Under the pieces are notes generated by a model. That model saw only the letters and a list, made by a program, of their open reading frames with translations, was not told where the DNA came from and made no database searches. A program made the position numbers and the translations under genes. From Eublepharis macularius (Eukaryota; Chordata; Lepidosauria; Squamata; Eublepharidae), in NCBI RefSeq assembly GCF_028583425.1, contig NC_072801.1, forward strand, positions 20,108,001-20,172,000: DNA of 64,000 nucleotides. Direction: 5' to 3'. Shown here in pieces: positions 12,536 to 23,900 of this stretch (position 1 is its first letter; every line of letters begins with the position of its first letter).

Positions 12536-13785
12536 TTGTCCTTACATGAAAATTAGTGGGGCTTTGCGCACATGTTGCTTCCTGCTCTTATCACCAGTAA
12601 TTGGTATCATGCTAGTTTTGGGGCTTTTATCTCCCTCCCGCAGAGAATCTGGTTTAAAGCCCTCCATATCAGATTTGCTAAGCTCCTGCCAAACATGTTT
12701 TTTCCTACCCTTGTGAGGTGCACATTAACTTAGAGGGTATAATCCTTCAAACATTCCAAAAGCCTGAGAGAGATCTTCAGCCATCAAGAAAACATACTTC
12801 GTTATTAGCTCCCATTGATGGTCTATACTGGACTAACTGTGCTAGCCCCCTGCTTAACCAAGGATAGTCAACTCAAGATCCATAATAATTCTTACACCAA
12901 CCAGGATGTATTTGAATTATCCCGTTTGGTTTCATTTTGGCATTTATAAAAAGTAGTAAAAGCTAGAGCAGCTGGATCACAAAACAGTTGCCTTCATTAA
13001 TTGATTAATTAATTAAAATACTGTCTGCTTTGGACCAAAAGTATCATAAGAATTAAGAAGCATGCACTTGATTTCTGAAAAGTCAAACTTTAACAGATAC
13101 ACACACGAGCTCCTCTCACAACCTGAATGCAAGAAGTATTAGTCAGAAGGATATAAGATCTGTCAACAATTTATCAGCATCTATGAAAGACAGAATCTCC
13201 CTCTCTCCCCCATTTTCCCTGCCAAATACAAGGAACAGGAAATCAAAACAGCTAGAGGAAAATCCCACGCCCACCATCTAGGATGACACTATTCAAGGAG
13301 GCAGCAGAGATGGGGAACAAAGAGGTTTCCATTTAAACCAGTATATCTCCAGAATCCCCCCAAACAGAGAAGATGGCACGTTTCATTAGAAGACAAGATG
13401 GAGGGTACAGCCAGGAGCATCTCCTCATGCAGTCAGCAAGAGAAGGCAGCCAATCTTTGCCAGGATCAGGGCCCCACAGAAGGAGACAGGAAAGGCAGAG
13501 CTACCAGGCGTTTGAAGACTTTGAACTCTGCTGGTACAACATTCCCCAAGGCCAGATCTTGCTCTGATAGTCTTGCTGGTTCCTTGCTCATCAAGATTTG
13601 AACTGCCTCCCTTCTCTATTGGACAGCTCCAGTGCTGATCCATCAGTCAGTTAACCCTGACTGGTTTGAAAGGTACCTGCTGAGTTAGTAAGTTCTTTCA
13701 AAAGCATACAGACCAGTACAGACACTAAACATCGTTCATAACACACTTAAGGGCCTAAGAATCCATACAGATTTGTTTTGCTGCA

Positions 13786-14068
13786 GTGATCTCCAACACT
13801 GTGCTCGTGGGCACCATAACACCTGCCAATGGGTTCTATGTTGCCCCTTTGTTTTTTCCCTGAAGCAAAGGCTCAATCTTGACTTTCCTCTACCTCACTG
13901 GAGCAGGAGGACCCAAAAACAGTTGACTTCATTGCAGGAAAATGCTTGCCTTGTAGCTTGCCAACATTGTGAGATTGGCCCCAGTACCCCATTGGAGCCG
14001 TTTTGTGGTGGCACCTATTCTCTTTCTCAGAATTATGAAAGTGCCCACAGGTTCAACAAGATTGGGGA
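13786..14068 (+). repeat. second copy of the 'GCGCCATGGTGCCC' family
   Basis: Begins gatctccaacactgtgctcg and ends near caacaagattgggg. Parallels 5040-5395 in order and orientation. A further degraded piece lies near 24080-24180. Confidence 0.5.
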
Positions 14069-14316
14069 TTGGGGACTGTGTTTTTTTAAATTCCTCCTTT
14101 CCTTCAAACAGACTGAGGTGGTCACATAGATACTTTTATTCCCACAATTTATCATCACAACAGCCCTATAAGCCAGGCTAAGCTGAGAAAGAGAAGTGAG
14201 CTTCTGTAGTCTCTTCAGCTGATTTACTGGACAGAAGCAGAATGTGGCCTTTTTGGAGGACAGGCCTCAAAAAAGAGAGTTGGTCTTTACAAAAAGAGGC
14301 CACCTTATCAAGTTTG

Positions 14317-14568
14317 GAGAGCCAGTTTGGTGTAGTGGTTAAGAGCGGCTGGACTCTAATCTGGAGAACCGGGTTTGATTCCCAACTCCTCCACTTAAAG
14401 CCAGCTGAGTGATCTTGGGTCAATCACAGCTCTCTCAGAGCTCTCTCAGCCCCACCCACCTCACAGGGTGATTGTTGAGGGGATAATAATAACATACTTT
14501 GTAAACCGTTCTGAGTGGGCGTTAAGTTGTCCTGAAGGGCAGTATATAAATCAAACGTTGTTGTTATT
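14317..14568 (+). repeat. tRNA-derived SINE, 'GAGAGCCAGTTTGGTGTAG' subfamily
   Basis: 'gagagccagtttggtgtagt', 'ccgggtttgattcccaac', 'cctcacagggtgattgttg' and 'ctgaagggcagtatataaat', ending in GTT repeats. Confidence 0.85.
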
Positions 14569-14636
14569 AAGTAGGGGGTGATGTTTCAAGCTGAAAAGGA
14601 CTCTGTGTGATTTTCACAGACTCTAGCTCATACTGT

Positions 14637-14920
14637 TAATAACAATAACAACAATAACTACAACAATAATAACAACAACATTCGATTTATATACTGCCCT
14701 TCAGGACAACTTAATGCCCACTCAGAGCGGTTTACAAAGTATGCCATTATTATCCCCGCAACAAAACACCCTGTGGGGTGGGTGGGGCTGAGACCGCTCC
14801 AGAGAGCCGTGACTACCCCAAGGTCACCCTGCTGGCTTCAAGTGGAGGAGTGGGGAATCAAACCCATCTCTTCAAATTAGAGTCCCGCGCTCTTAACCAC
14901 TACACCAAACTGGCTCTCAG
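14637..14920 (-). repeat. tRNA-derived SINE, same subfamily, inverted relative to 14317
   Basis: Reverse copy from 'acaacattcgatttatatac' to 'accaaactggctctcag'. Separated from the plus-strand copy by about 70 bp, so the pair forms an inverted repeat. Confidence 0.85.
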
Positions 14921-14984
14921 GAATCCAAAAGCGTCACATGTGATTGGGTCCGTTTATGGTTAGTCAGTATGGACAATCTATTCC

Positions 14985-15790
14985 AAATCTTTATTATAAA
15001 CAGTCCTTGACCAGAATAAAATGTAACAGCATTCATATACTTGGAGCTTCTAGAACTATAGGTTTTAGCCCCTACATTAATAATTATAATACAAAAGTTA
15101 AAAATACAATTTTAACATTTCTTCTGATAAAATTAGTATGCCTTCATTAGCTGATAGATTCTATAAGCTGCTGTGAAAAACTTTGTGCTACACGGTGTAA
15201 CCAATGGGTTAACAGCATTCTGGTATACCTGTTAAGTAAGGGGACAACAAACATAGTGCAAATTTCTTGATAGAAGGGGCAATGAAATAGAATATATTCT
15301 GTGATTTCAATCTCCCCAGTACTGCAGGGGCATAACCTATTTTCCATCTGCACCTTTTTATATCACCCCTCTAAAACTGTAGAGGGCAGGGCTTGGTTTC
15401 TCACAAGTGAAAATGCCCTCCTACGACTGGGTATCTCCAGTCAAGAGAGGTAGGCAGTCAGAGAGACTACATATCTAGAACTGTCTGCAGCCAAAAAAGT
15501 CAGTGACCTCTCTAGATCTATCTGCCGCTCAATATCCAGCATCCTCTGCTTCAGAGTTTGTTTTTCCTGTCCGTACCCCTGCTCCAGAACAGAAAGAGGA
15601 GAGAAACTCAAACTCTCCAGCTTATTTTTGACAGCCTTTAACCCTACAGACTCATAACTATCATCAAGAATCAAAGGAGATAAGCCCTGGGGATTTAAAT
15701 TTAATTTTAAACCAGAGGTTAAACGAGGCAAGGCACACCCTGGCCTCCACTTTTACCGTGCTACTTTCCAAACATAAAGGACAATCTATT
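14985..15790 (-). mobile_element. LINE ORF2 C-terminal fragment (unclassified clade)
   Basis: The minus strand has open stretches of 96 codons (15731-15441) and 68 codons (15353-15147). The second contains the C-terminal Cys/His finger seen in many LINEs (LCPCSTGEIEITEYILFHC). The two pieces are not continuous in one frame. Clade not assigned. Confidence 0.7.
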
Positions 15791-16984
15791 CATTCTCATT
15801 GGCCTGTAGCTAATAATCAATGAACTGAGCGCCTAAGACATACTAATAAGTGACTGGCAGAAGGAGCCCAGCCAGCCAGAATAAAAGGTGGGACACAACC
15901 TGGTTGCGGAGAGGTGAGGGGCAGGAACTGGCTGCACCAAAAATTGCTAGGTAGGCAAGAAGAAGAATAGCTACCTGGAGCAAAAAAAGAAGCCTGTAGC
16001 CTGGTGGTTGCATTGAGAGGAAGATGGCATGGGGAGAGTGAGCTGATGTCCTAGTTTCAATGTCTTCAATAGAAAAGCCTGACCAAGGAGAAACCACTAG
16101 TTTCAGAGGGAATGCATATGTCATCGGTATCTTTTTTTTCCTCCACCTGTAAACCAAGGAGCTTGACCAGAAAGACGACTTTGGAGCATAAGCAAGCAGG
16201 GTTGTGTAAGTGCTAACCTGGGGGTGAAGGCTGGATTGGAGGAAATTAGCTATTTGCTTTTAATTAGAGGAACCAACAAGAATGGGAATTGTCATCTCAA
16301 TTATGAGAAAATTGCTGTTTGCCTCAGACGTCTTAGAAGCCTCACCTGGCAAGCAGGCTGCCTACGGCTTATGTTTTTCACGACTGTGCATATACAAGCA
16401 CACCTGCCATGAAAAGAGCCTGGGAAAACAGCAAACCGGTTTGGACTGCAAAGCCGCAGATACCTTTTCAGCACAACTAATGGAGGGGTTAATTGGCAAG
16501 CAAAACAGGGTTCCCAGGAGAAAAGCTGCCAAGTGGTGGAGCCCGCCCGCCCATCCCTTTGAGTTTTGTAAGGGAGAGCACCGAGCTGCTAAGATGGCTA
16601 AGCTTTTAATTGCTGCTGGAAAGGTTTGGTTTCTCCTTTTGCTGCACCCGGCAACTTGCACTGCTGTGCAACAGAAGGGACACAGTCATCAGAAAGGTGA
16701 AGGGCTGATTCCTTGCATTCTGCCCCTTGGACTCCCTCTGAAAGAGCAGAAGGAGCTAGGATGAGTCAAAGAGTGACTTCCACTCATAATAAGTTCCCGG
16801 GGGATGGTTGCTTATTTGCTAATCAAAGTGTACCCTTTCCTACAGACGCCAACAACACAAAACAGAAGGGAAAACTTTAATTCTCCAGTGTCCTAAGGAA
16901 GCCAAACAGTAGCAGGGTTGGGTAGAATCCAGTGCAGAACCTATGCAGAAGCTAGCCTTCAGGGACATGGGGGTTTTGTTAAGG

Positions 16985-17155
16985 GAGAGCAGTGGCAAAG
17001 CACAGGTATAGTATGGAGGAAGTCCCAGGTTCAGTTCCCAAGGCCCCGCCTTAAAGGATCTCATCGCAAGCCCAGCAACGACCTTTCTCATTCCCTAACC
17101 CTGGAAAACAGCTGCCAGTTGGAACAGACTGCAACAGGCCCAGGCAGTTACATAG
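16985..17155 (+). repeat. tRNA-derived SINE, 'GTCCCAGGTTCAG' type
   Basis: 'agagcagtggcaaagcac', 'gtcccaggttcagttccc' and 'cagctgccagttggaacaga', the reptile SINE type that also occurs at 50085 and 63238. Confidence 0.6.
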
Positions 17156-19144
17156 GTTTAAAAGTAAATTATATGTCGCTAATTGGGCTCTAGCTGGTAG
17201 ATCAGAATACATTTCTCCACAGGGTACATGCATGCTCAAGAAACCGTGGCATCCTCTCCAACCGAAAGTGCATGTTCCAAACTGTAATGCTTCCATTCCA
17301 GTACCTGAGCCCTGCTCTACCCTGCCGGGATTATACATGGATGGAGGCCCTCTGCCACTAGCAGTAGGGCTTCTATCGTGATTTTTAAGCCAATGAAGAG
17401 GTTTGCGATTTTGAATAAAGATACGCTTGATAATCACAGCAATAGGGTATCAACAGTTCGACCCTGAACAGTTGCCAATATATGCTCCAGGGTGCCTTGG
17501 GCTCAAACCCAAATGCAAATGTTTTTACAGCTCCCAGCACTTTTCAAACACAATCATCAGGTGCACAGGGGCCTAACTCACCTTTAGATCATGGCACAAG
17601 GAGTAGGAGGTTTTAATCCTCCACCTGTGACATTTTCTTGAAACAGCCCAGGGAACCGCTGTTTGCCACACAGGGATACATGCAAGCTTCCCCTGTCACT
17701 ACACACTGGATTGGATCCAACCAGCTTTTCCTCTCATGCAAAAGGGAGGAAGGGGGTCCCTTTTGACCATCAAAAATGCTGTGGTGGGGATCATGAGAGC
17801 TGCATAGACAAAAGCCATGTGGGATGGGTCTGAGTAAAGAGAGGGATTAAGTGAGATTGAGTGACAATGCTGGCTGGATCCAATATGTAAGTTTCCCAAT
17901 TAGGCTCCTCAGGGCTTTTCCAGGTTGGGAGGATTAAACAACCCCTCTCTGCATACCATGAACCTGAAATGAATCAGGCTCCCCTGCATGTCTGATAATT
18001 ATATTGGGTGATGTGCTGGGAGCTGCAGAAATGATACATCTGGTGTGCATTTCTATATGTCCTCATGAATGCACTCATAGGCATACAAAACCACAGATGC
18101 CCTCGTTTGCCACAGAGATATAAATTCTAGAGATTTGGGTTCAAGAATGGAGACCACCTGAAGAGCAATGGCAATTCTCACTAACCAAGCCATCTCCAAA
18201 ACGTAAATATATGGATGTCTATTTAGCAGAGAAACAAAACAGATCAAGACTCTCCTCTATTGGACTTCTCTTTCCTATCCTTCTTTCCTTCATTTTTGCC
18301 CAAACAGTCCCAATTCACTGAAATGTAATCCTTGGAAGACTGAATTATGCACACAGCTGAGGATCTGCTTAAACATAACAATTTTTTTTCATAGCATGGA
18401 ATATGATTTGCTGCAGCACATGGCACATGCAGCTTGGGTTTTAACTGAATCAAAATTCCATCCGTTAATAAGTTTTACATGTCTTAGATGTCTATGCCCA
18501 AAGGCCTTGACAAAAGTAATCCAGGCCCATAATTAACATTAGGCATTGTGCCCAAGTTTATATAACAAGCAAATGTGCTACAGGTCCCAGGGTAGAATTA
18601 GAAGGGAAATAATGTCATAACCTTAATGATGCTGAACCAATCTGGGTATCGTGCTCAGCGCCTGGATGACAAACCATTTGGAGGCGTTAGGTGACCCAAG
18701 ATGGAAGAAAGGAGGGATATAAATGCATGAATAGCAGCTAACACAAGTGACTGAAGTAAGAAGATAAAACTGAGAAATTATCAGTCAAAAAGAAGACTGA
18801 AGACAAAGCTATTTCAATATCAAAAAAGAGGCCCTTCTTGCAATGATTAAGATCAGCGGTCACATTGCAAGATGTTGTAAGCAGTCCTGTGCAGAAGTTA
18901 AGACAGGGATATCTCACTTCCATACTAAGGATCCTCCAGAATATTTCATGACAGTAGAAACTATGGCTTATATAGCACAACGTTTAATCGGGCCCTGAAT
19001 TTTGAAAATGGATCAAAACCGATTCAAGCCATTATTTTATTATTTAGATGTGGCAATGCAGTAAGAATATTATTAGAGGCTATTCCCTCCGGCAGACACT
19101 AAGTCAGTCTCCAAATTAAATGCCAGGTTGATCTCTCATATTCA

Positions 19145-19355
19145 CCACATAACTAGGAGGAGTGTGGTGTAGCAGTTAGGATGTCAGGCCAGGACTGGGG
19201 TTTGAATCCCCCCCAAGTAAACGTGGAGCTGGTCACTCTGTCAGTCTAACCTACTTCAAAGGGTTGTTGTGAGGATAAAATGGGGGGGGGGGGTGTTTAC
19301 TTCTCACCTCTTTGGGAGGAAGGTTGAGAAATAGGTAGTACCTTTAAAAAATAAA
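19145..19355 (+). repeat. tRNA-derived SINE (Sauria type)
   Basis: 'gtgtggtgtagcagttagga', 'ggtttgaatcccc' and 'gggttgttgtgaggataaaa', interrupted by a run of about 13 G near 19281. Confidence 0.75.
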
Positions 19356-19559
19356 CATTAAGAAATGACATGATTTCCACACACATTCTCCTCCTCTTGT
19401 TTTTGTGGCTTTTTATTAAAGGCTAATTGGTGAAATGAAAACCTGCATTCTCAGGGGAGAATAATCCTTTCCTCAGAAAGCCACATACAGTACACACAAG
19501 GACCGATTGGTTTTTAAAAGACAGAACGAGCAAGGGGAGCCGGGGAGTAGTTATTGCCT

Positions 19560-19624
19560 TCTATTGTGGCAGAGCATTGCAAAAGAATTAAGAGGAAATT
19601 TGCTTAAAAACCCGTCACCGCCAG
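19560..19624 (+). other. candidate 5' noncoding exon of ACSM paralogue B
   Basis: The stretch ends in a consensus donor (CCGCCAG then gtaaga, gt at 19625). It lies 1.3 kb before the first coding exon, which itself has usable acceptors just before its ATG (for example AG at 20891-20892). The 5' edge is unknown. Confidence 0.2.
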
Positions 19625-20360
19625 GTAAGAATAGTTTGCTTGCTTTCTATTCCTGTATCCCTTGCTCAGTGTGAAATTTGTTCCTTTTCCTACAACGACC
19701 CTACAAGGAAGGGAGTCTGTGAGAAGGCGACATTTCCAAGCATTATATTATAGTAAATATAACTGCACAGTTACGGGCCAATGGCTAGAAGATTACTGTT
19801 GCAAAAATATGGCTTCCTATTACCTTCTAGTAATGTATTATCGGACTGAATAATCCAAACTGCAAATGTTTCACATACTGATGGGGAAAGAGCAACGCGA
19901 GGAGCTAAATTAAAGCGAGCTTATCCAAAACCAGGAAGGGGGCTTTTCAGGGCTAGTGATGAGGTTCAGCATCGTTGAGCACCTGCTGGGTCCCACCCGC
20001 TGACAAATGGACCGCTCCTAATTGGAGATGCTGGGTCGATTTCCTGTTTTCCAATGAAAGACGTGCCAGTGGAAGAAGCAGAATAAAAGAAAATTGCTCT
20101 CTGCTTCTTTTTCCAAGGGACCCGTCTCAATTAGCCAAGAAGGGCCCTACAACAATGCAGTGGTTTTTCTTGCTCTTAGGGCTCTCCAATCTTGTTGAGG
20201 CTGCATACACTTTGGTAATTCTGAGAACAGTTAGTGAGCACCGCCACATAATGGCTGCCAGGGAGAGGCATGGCCATCTGCAAGATAAATGTCTTGGGGT
20301 ACAGGTCAATCACAAAATAGATGGAGGTTCCAACCCAAGTATTCTCCTATGTTGGAGATA

Positions 20361-20568
20361 GTTTCAGTTGTGTCGCTATGTTGGTCTGCAGTAAAAGAGC
20401 AAGATTTGAGTCCAGTAGCACCTTCAAGATCAACAGGATTTCCCGGGTATAAGTTTTTGAGAGTTAAAGCGCTGGTATCTGACAAGGAGCTTTGACTCTC
20501 AAAAGTTTATACTCAGGAAATCTTGTTGGTTTTTAAGGAGCTACTGGACTTGAGTCTTGCTCTCCTGT
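20361..20568. repeat. palindromic interspersed repeat ('AGCAAGAT…CCAGTAGCACC' family)
   Basis: The left half (agtccagtagcaccttcaag) is followed by its inverted copy (…ggagctactggacttgagtc). The element folds on itself around about 20475. Intact inverted pair, just upstream of ACSM paralogue B. Confidence 0.75.
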
Positions 20569-20910
20569 GTTGGAGGAAAACATTTTTAATGGGTGTTTTT
20601 TGCAGAGAAAAAGGGAATTTTTCCCGCTGTCTTCTGAAGCCCACCTGGTCCAATGAGGTGGAGCAAAAACTTTACAATGGGGAAGTTGGAAGTGGGTACT
20701 GGGTGCCAACAAATTGGCGGACAGAAGTTTGGGTTCACCAGAGCCAACCATGAGAACATTCAACAGAAGCAAAGCCGGGGCAGCCAGGCAGGGCTTTGCA
20801 TCGTTCACACTCAAATTGTAACAAATAATTATTCTTTTCCAATTCATTTCTTTTTCCAAAGGCTTAATCCGCACATTACTGCCTGATCTCAGGCACAGCT
20901 GGCTTGTGTC

Positions 20911-23900
20911 ATGAAAACACTAGTCAAACTCCAGGCTCTGAGACCTATTTGGAATCCCAAGCCGTTTTGCAATTCATTCCATAAAGATGGCAGGGCGTTT
21001 GCCTCTCTCAATCTTTCAGAGTACGAAGCCATTAACCGGTGTGAAAAGGAGGTCCCTGAGCACTTCAATTTTGCAAACGATATTCTGGACCAGTGGTCAA
21101 AGATAGAAAAGGTAACTGTTTTCTTCCAGCTGGAAACGGCAGCTCCCTGCCTGCCTTGCAAAAACAAATTAATACATTATCTGAATGGAGTAACGGTTTT
21201 ACAAACAGATGGGGGCAGGGTTATGAATAGAGCCAGACGCAAGTGGGCCATGCTGAACTGTTGTCTGGGGCAGATTTCTGTCTCAAGCCATGCTTTCTTG
21301 ACCAACATCTACCTAGGAAGACAGATATAAATGCAGCTGCATAAAACTCCCACATATTTTGCCTCAGTTTACATCAGCTTAACATATCTTAAACGCGACT
21401 CAAAATCCTGACTCCAGTTTAACATTGGCTGAATCCACATTATCTTGGCGCGTCCCAGTGTTGCACTAAATGTTCACTAAACACCTGGAAGTATAGCATC
21501 TTTCCAGCGCGATTCAGAAATTGCGCTTGAAAGACGCCATACTTCCGGGTGTTTAGCGAACATTTAGTGCAACACTGGGACGCGCCGAGGTAATGTGGAT
21601 TCAGCCATTCTCTCTTGGGTCAGGCTGAGAGAGAAAGAAGCCAAGTCCAGGCCAGCTGGCAAGCTTCATGAGCAGGGATCTGAGCCCTTACTTCATCAGT
21701 CACATTCAACCATCATAGCTAACAGCTGTCAGTGGACCTATCCCTCCACCGTGACCGTTTTAAATTGCAGCAAATTACGAAGCTCATCTCTGATGCTGCA
21801 TTGCAGGATGGACAAAGACCTCCTAACCCTGCCTTGTGGTGGATCAACGGGAAAGGGAGTGAAGTGAGATGGAGCTTTGAGGAGCTGGGAGCCCTGTCGA
21901 GGAAAGCGGCTAACGTCCTCCTGGATCCATGTGGTCTACAAAGAGGAGACCGAGCAATCCTCATTCTGCCTCGAGTCCCAGAGTGGTGGCTGCTGAATGT
22001 GGCGTGCATTAGGACAGGTGAAAAGGGTGTCATCCGGATACTGACAGGAGGAGATGCCTGAACTGGCTTTCCTCGTATTCCTTGTCTGTGTTTCATTGGT
22101 CCATCCTGTGTTAAACTTTTCACACTTTTTTAAAAGTGCATCACCCAGAACTTGACACAGTAGCTTGGATCCTGCCTACAGTTTCTGTGGATAGAAGGAT
22201 TTTCATTTCTGGAAGCACGACTTCCCCATCTCCTCCCTTCTGCTGCAGCCCCAAATGCGCCCCCCCCCCAAATATATTGTTCATTGAGGAGTAGATTTGG
22301 TGGTTGGAAGGCTGCTGCAGAAAGGGAGGATCAGCAAATCTCTCTCTCTCTCTCTCTTTCTCTCACACACACACATACCTACTTGTGCAGGCAAAAATTT
22401 TAGGTGGAATCAAACCCAGATGAGGTTTTACTAGTTTGGACTACAGTGGAACTATTGCATCTCTTGACATGGAGACTGTGCATCTACTAAAGGGGCCTAA
22501 AATTGCATTGGCCCTTTTTGAAGCCACACCATGCTTTCAACTCACATGCAGTTTGTGAGCAACTGCTATCCCAGAGATCCTTTTAGATCACCGTGGCCAC
22601 TGTAGGAAAGTTAGGAGGCAGCGAAGGGTCCCTCCATCATGCCTGAATCCAGCTCAGATTAGAATCCCCTCTCTGAAGAACACTTTGAGTTGAAGTTTCA
22701 TTGTCATGTGTTACAAGAACAGGATTTTAAAAAATCTAATCGATAAATATCTGGCACCAAAGATGACTGTATTAATTAATTGCCCTTCTAGGGATTGTCT
22801 TCATTCCAGGGACACCTCTACTGACAGCCAAAGACATCCTGTACAGACTCCAGGCTTCTGAGGCCAAGTGTATTATTACAAATGACAATTTGGCCCCAGC
22901 AGTGGATTCAGTTTCCTCGTCTTGCCCAGCTCTGAAAACAAAGCTGCTAATCTCCGAAGGCAGGAGAGACGGATGGCTGAACTTCAAGGAGCTCTTTCAG
23001 TGAGTGCCCCCACAATGCTAGAAGGGATCACAATGACTTCCAAAGTACAAATGTTTGGTTAAACAGGTTAAAAATTCTTCCTGCTTGTGATAATTTGCTG
23101 TCTGCCAAAGAGGAGTAAAGCAGACTTTTTTCAAAATTTAATCCATGACGGCAATGTAAAAAGAACATGACCAGTGTTTTTTTACATATAACAAACAGAG
23201 GGACGTGATACTCCTGTCCCAACAACTTAAAGCATCCTGTAAAAAATTTGCCCCCCCACCCCGCCAACAATAAACAAAATTAAAAGATGACCAGGCTCCA
23301 AATGTTGGCACATCGATTGTGCAGGAAGGTTGGGCGTGCACACACGTGCAGGAACGTCAAATGGCTGTTGCATGGCCAACAACAGCCGTAGGAATAGGCC
23401 CCAGAATTAGTCCTTGGTAGCCACATTGTACTACACTATAAAAAAGGAGCTCCCAACCTCTTTAAACCCTGCATTTCAGGCATATCCAGTCAAGTTAAGG
23501 CACCTTTGGAATGCTGAGAAGGGGTGGCGAGCGCCACACTGAAATGGCTTCCACAGGAAGTACAGCCAAACAAAAACGTCTTCCTCAAGAGGCAGAGCCA
23601 AACACAATGCCTCCCTCCTCACTTTGCAAAAACCAATACAAACAGAAGAATAAAAAGAAATGGAGGAGAGCCTGAGGGGTGGATCAAGGGAGAGAGAAAG
23701 AGAGGGGGAATAAAAAGAGGGGAAGACTGAAGGGGAAATGGAACCTCAAGCCTGAGTGCTTACCAGTTCTCCGGATCCTCCATCGTGTGCGTGTGAGAAG
23801 TGCACATGTGCACTCCAGAGCCTACATTATTGTGCCGGGAATGACATCTTTCCTGGCATGACAACGAAGAGTCTGGCGTGCATGGGAGCGTGCTCAAGAG

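Larger units (their letters stand above)
10943..19144. other. intergenic region between ACSM paralogues A and B; repeats only
   Basis: Holds the CR1-like piece (11710-12535), a DNA-element repeat (13786-14068), two inverted SINEs (14317-14920), a LINE tail (14985-15790) and a SINE (16985-17155). From 15800 to 16980 and from 17160 to 19140 I recognise nothing. The open frame of 160 codons at 16282-16764 has no family resemblance. Confidence 0.55.

Noticed and set aside
16282-16764. 160-codon plus-strand open frame in the intergenic region
   Set aside because: No domain, no signal of splicing or conservation visible, and another long frame overlaps it on the other strand.
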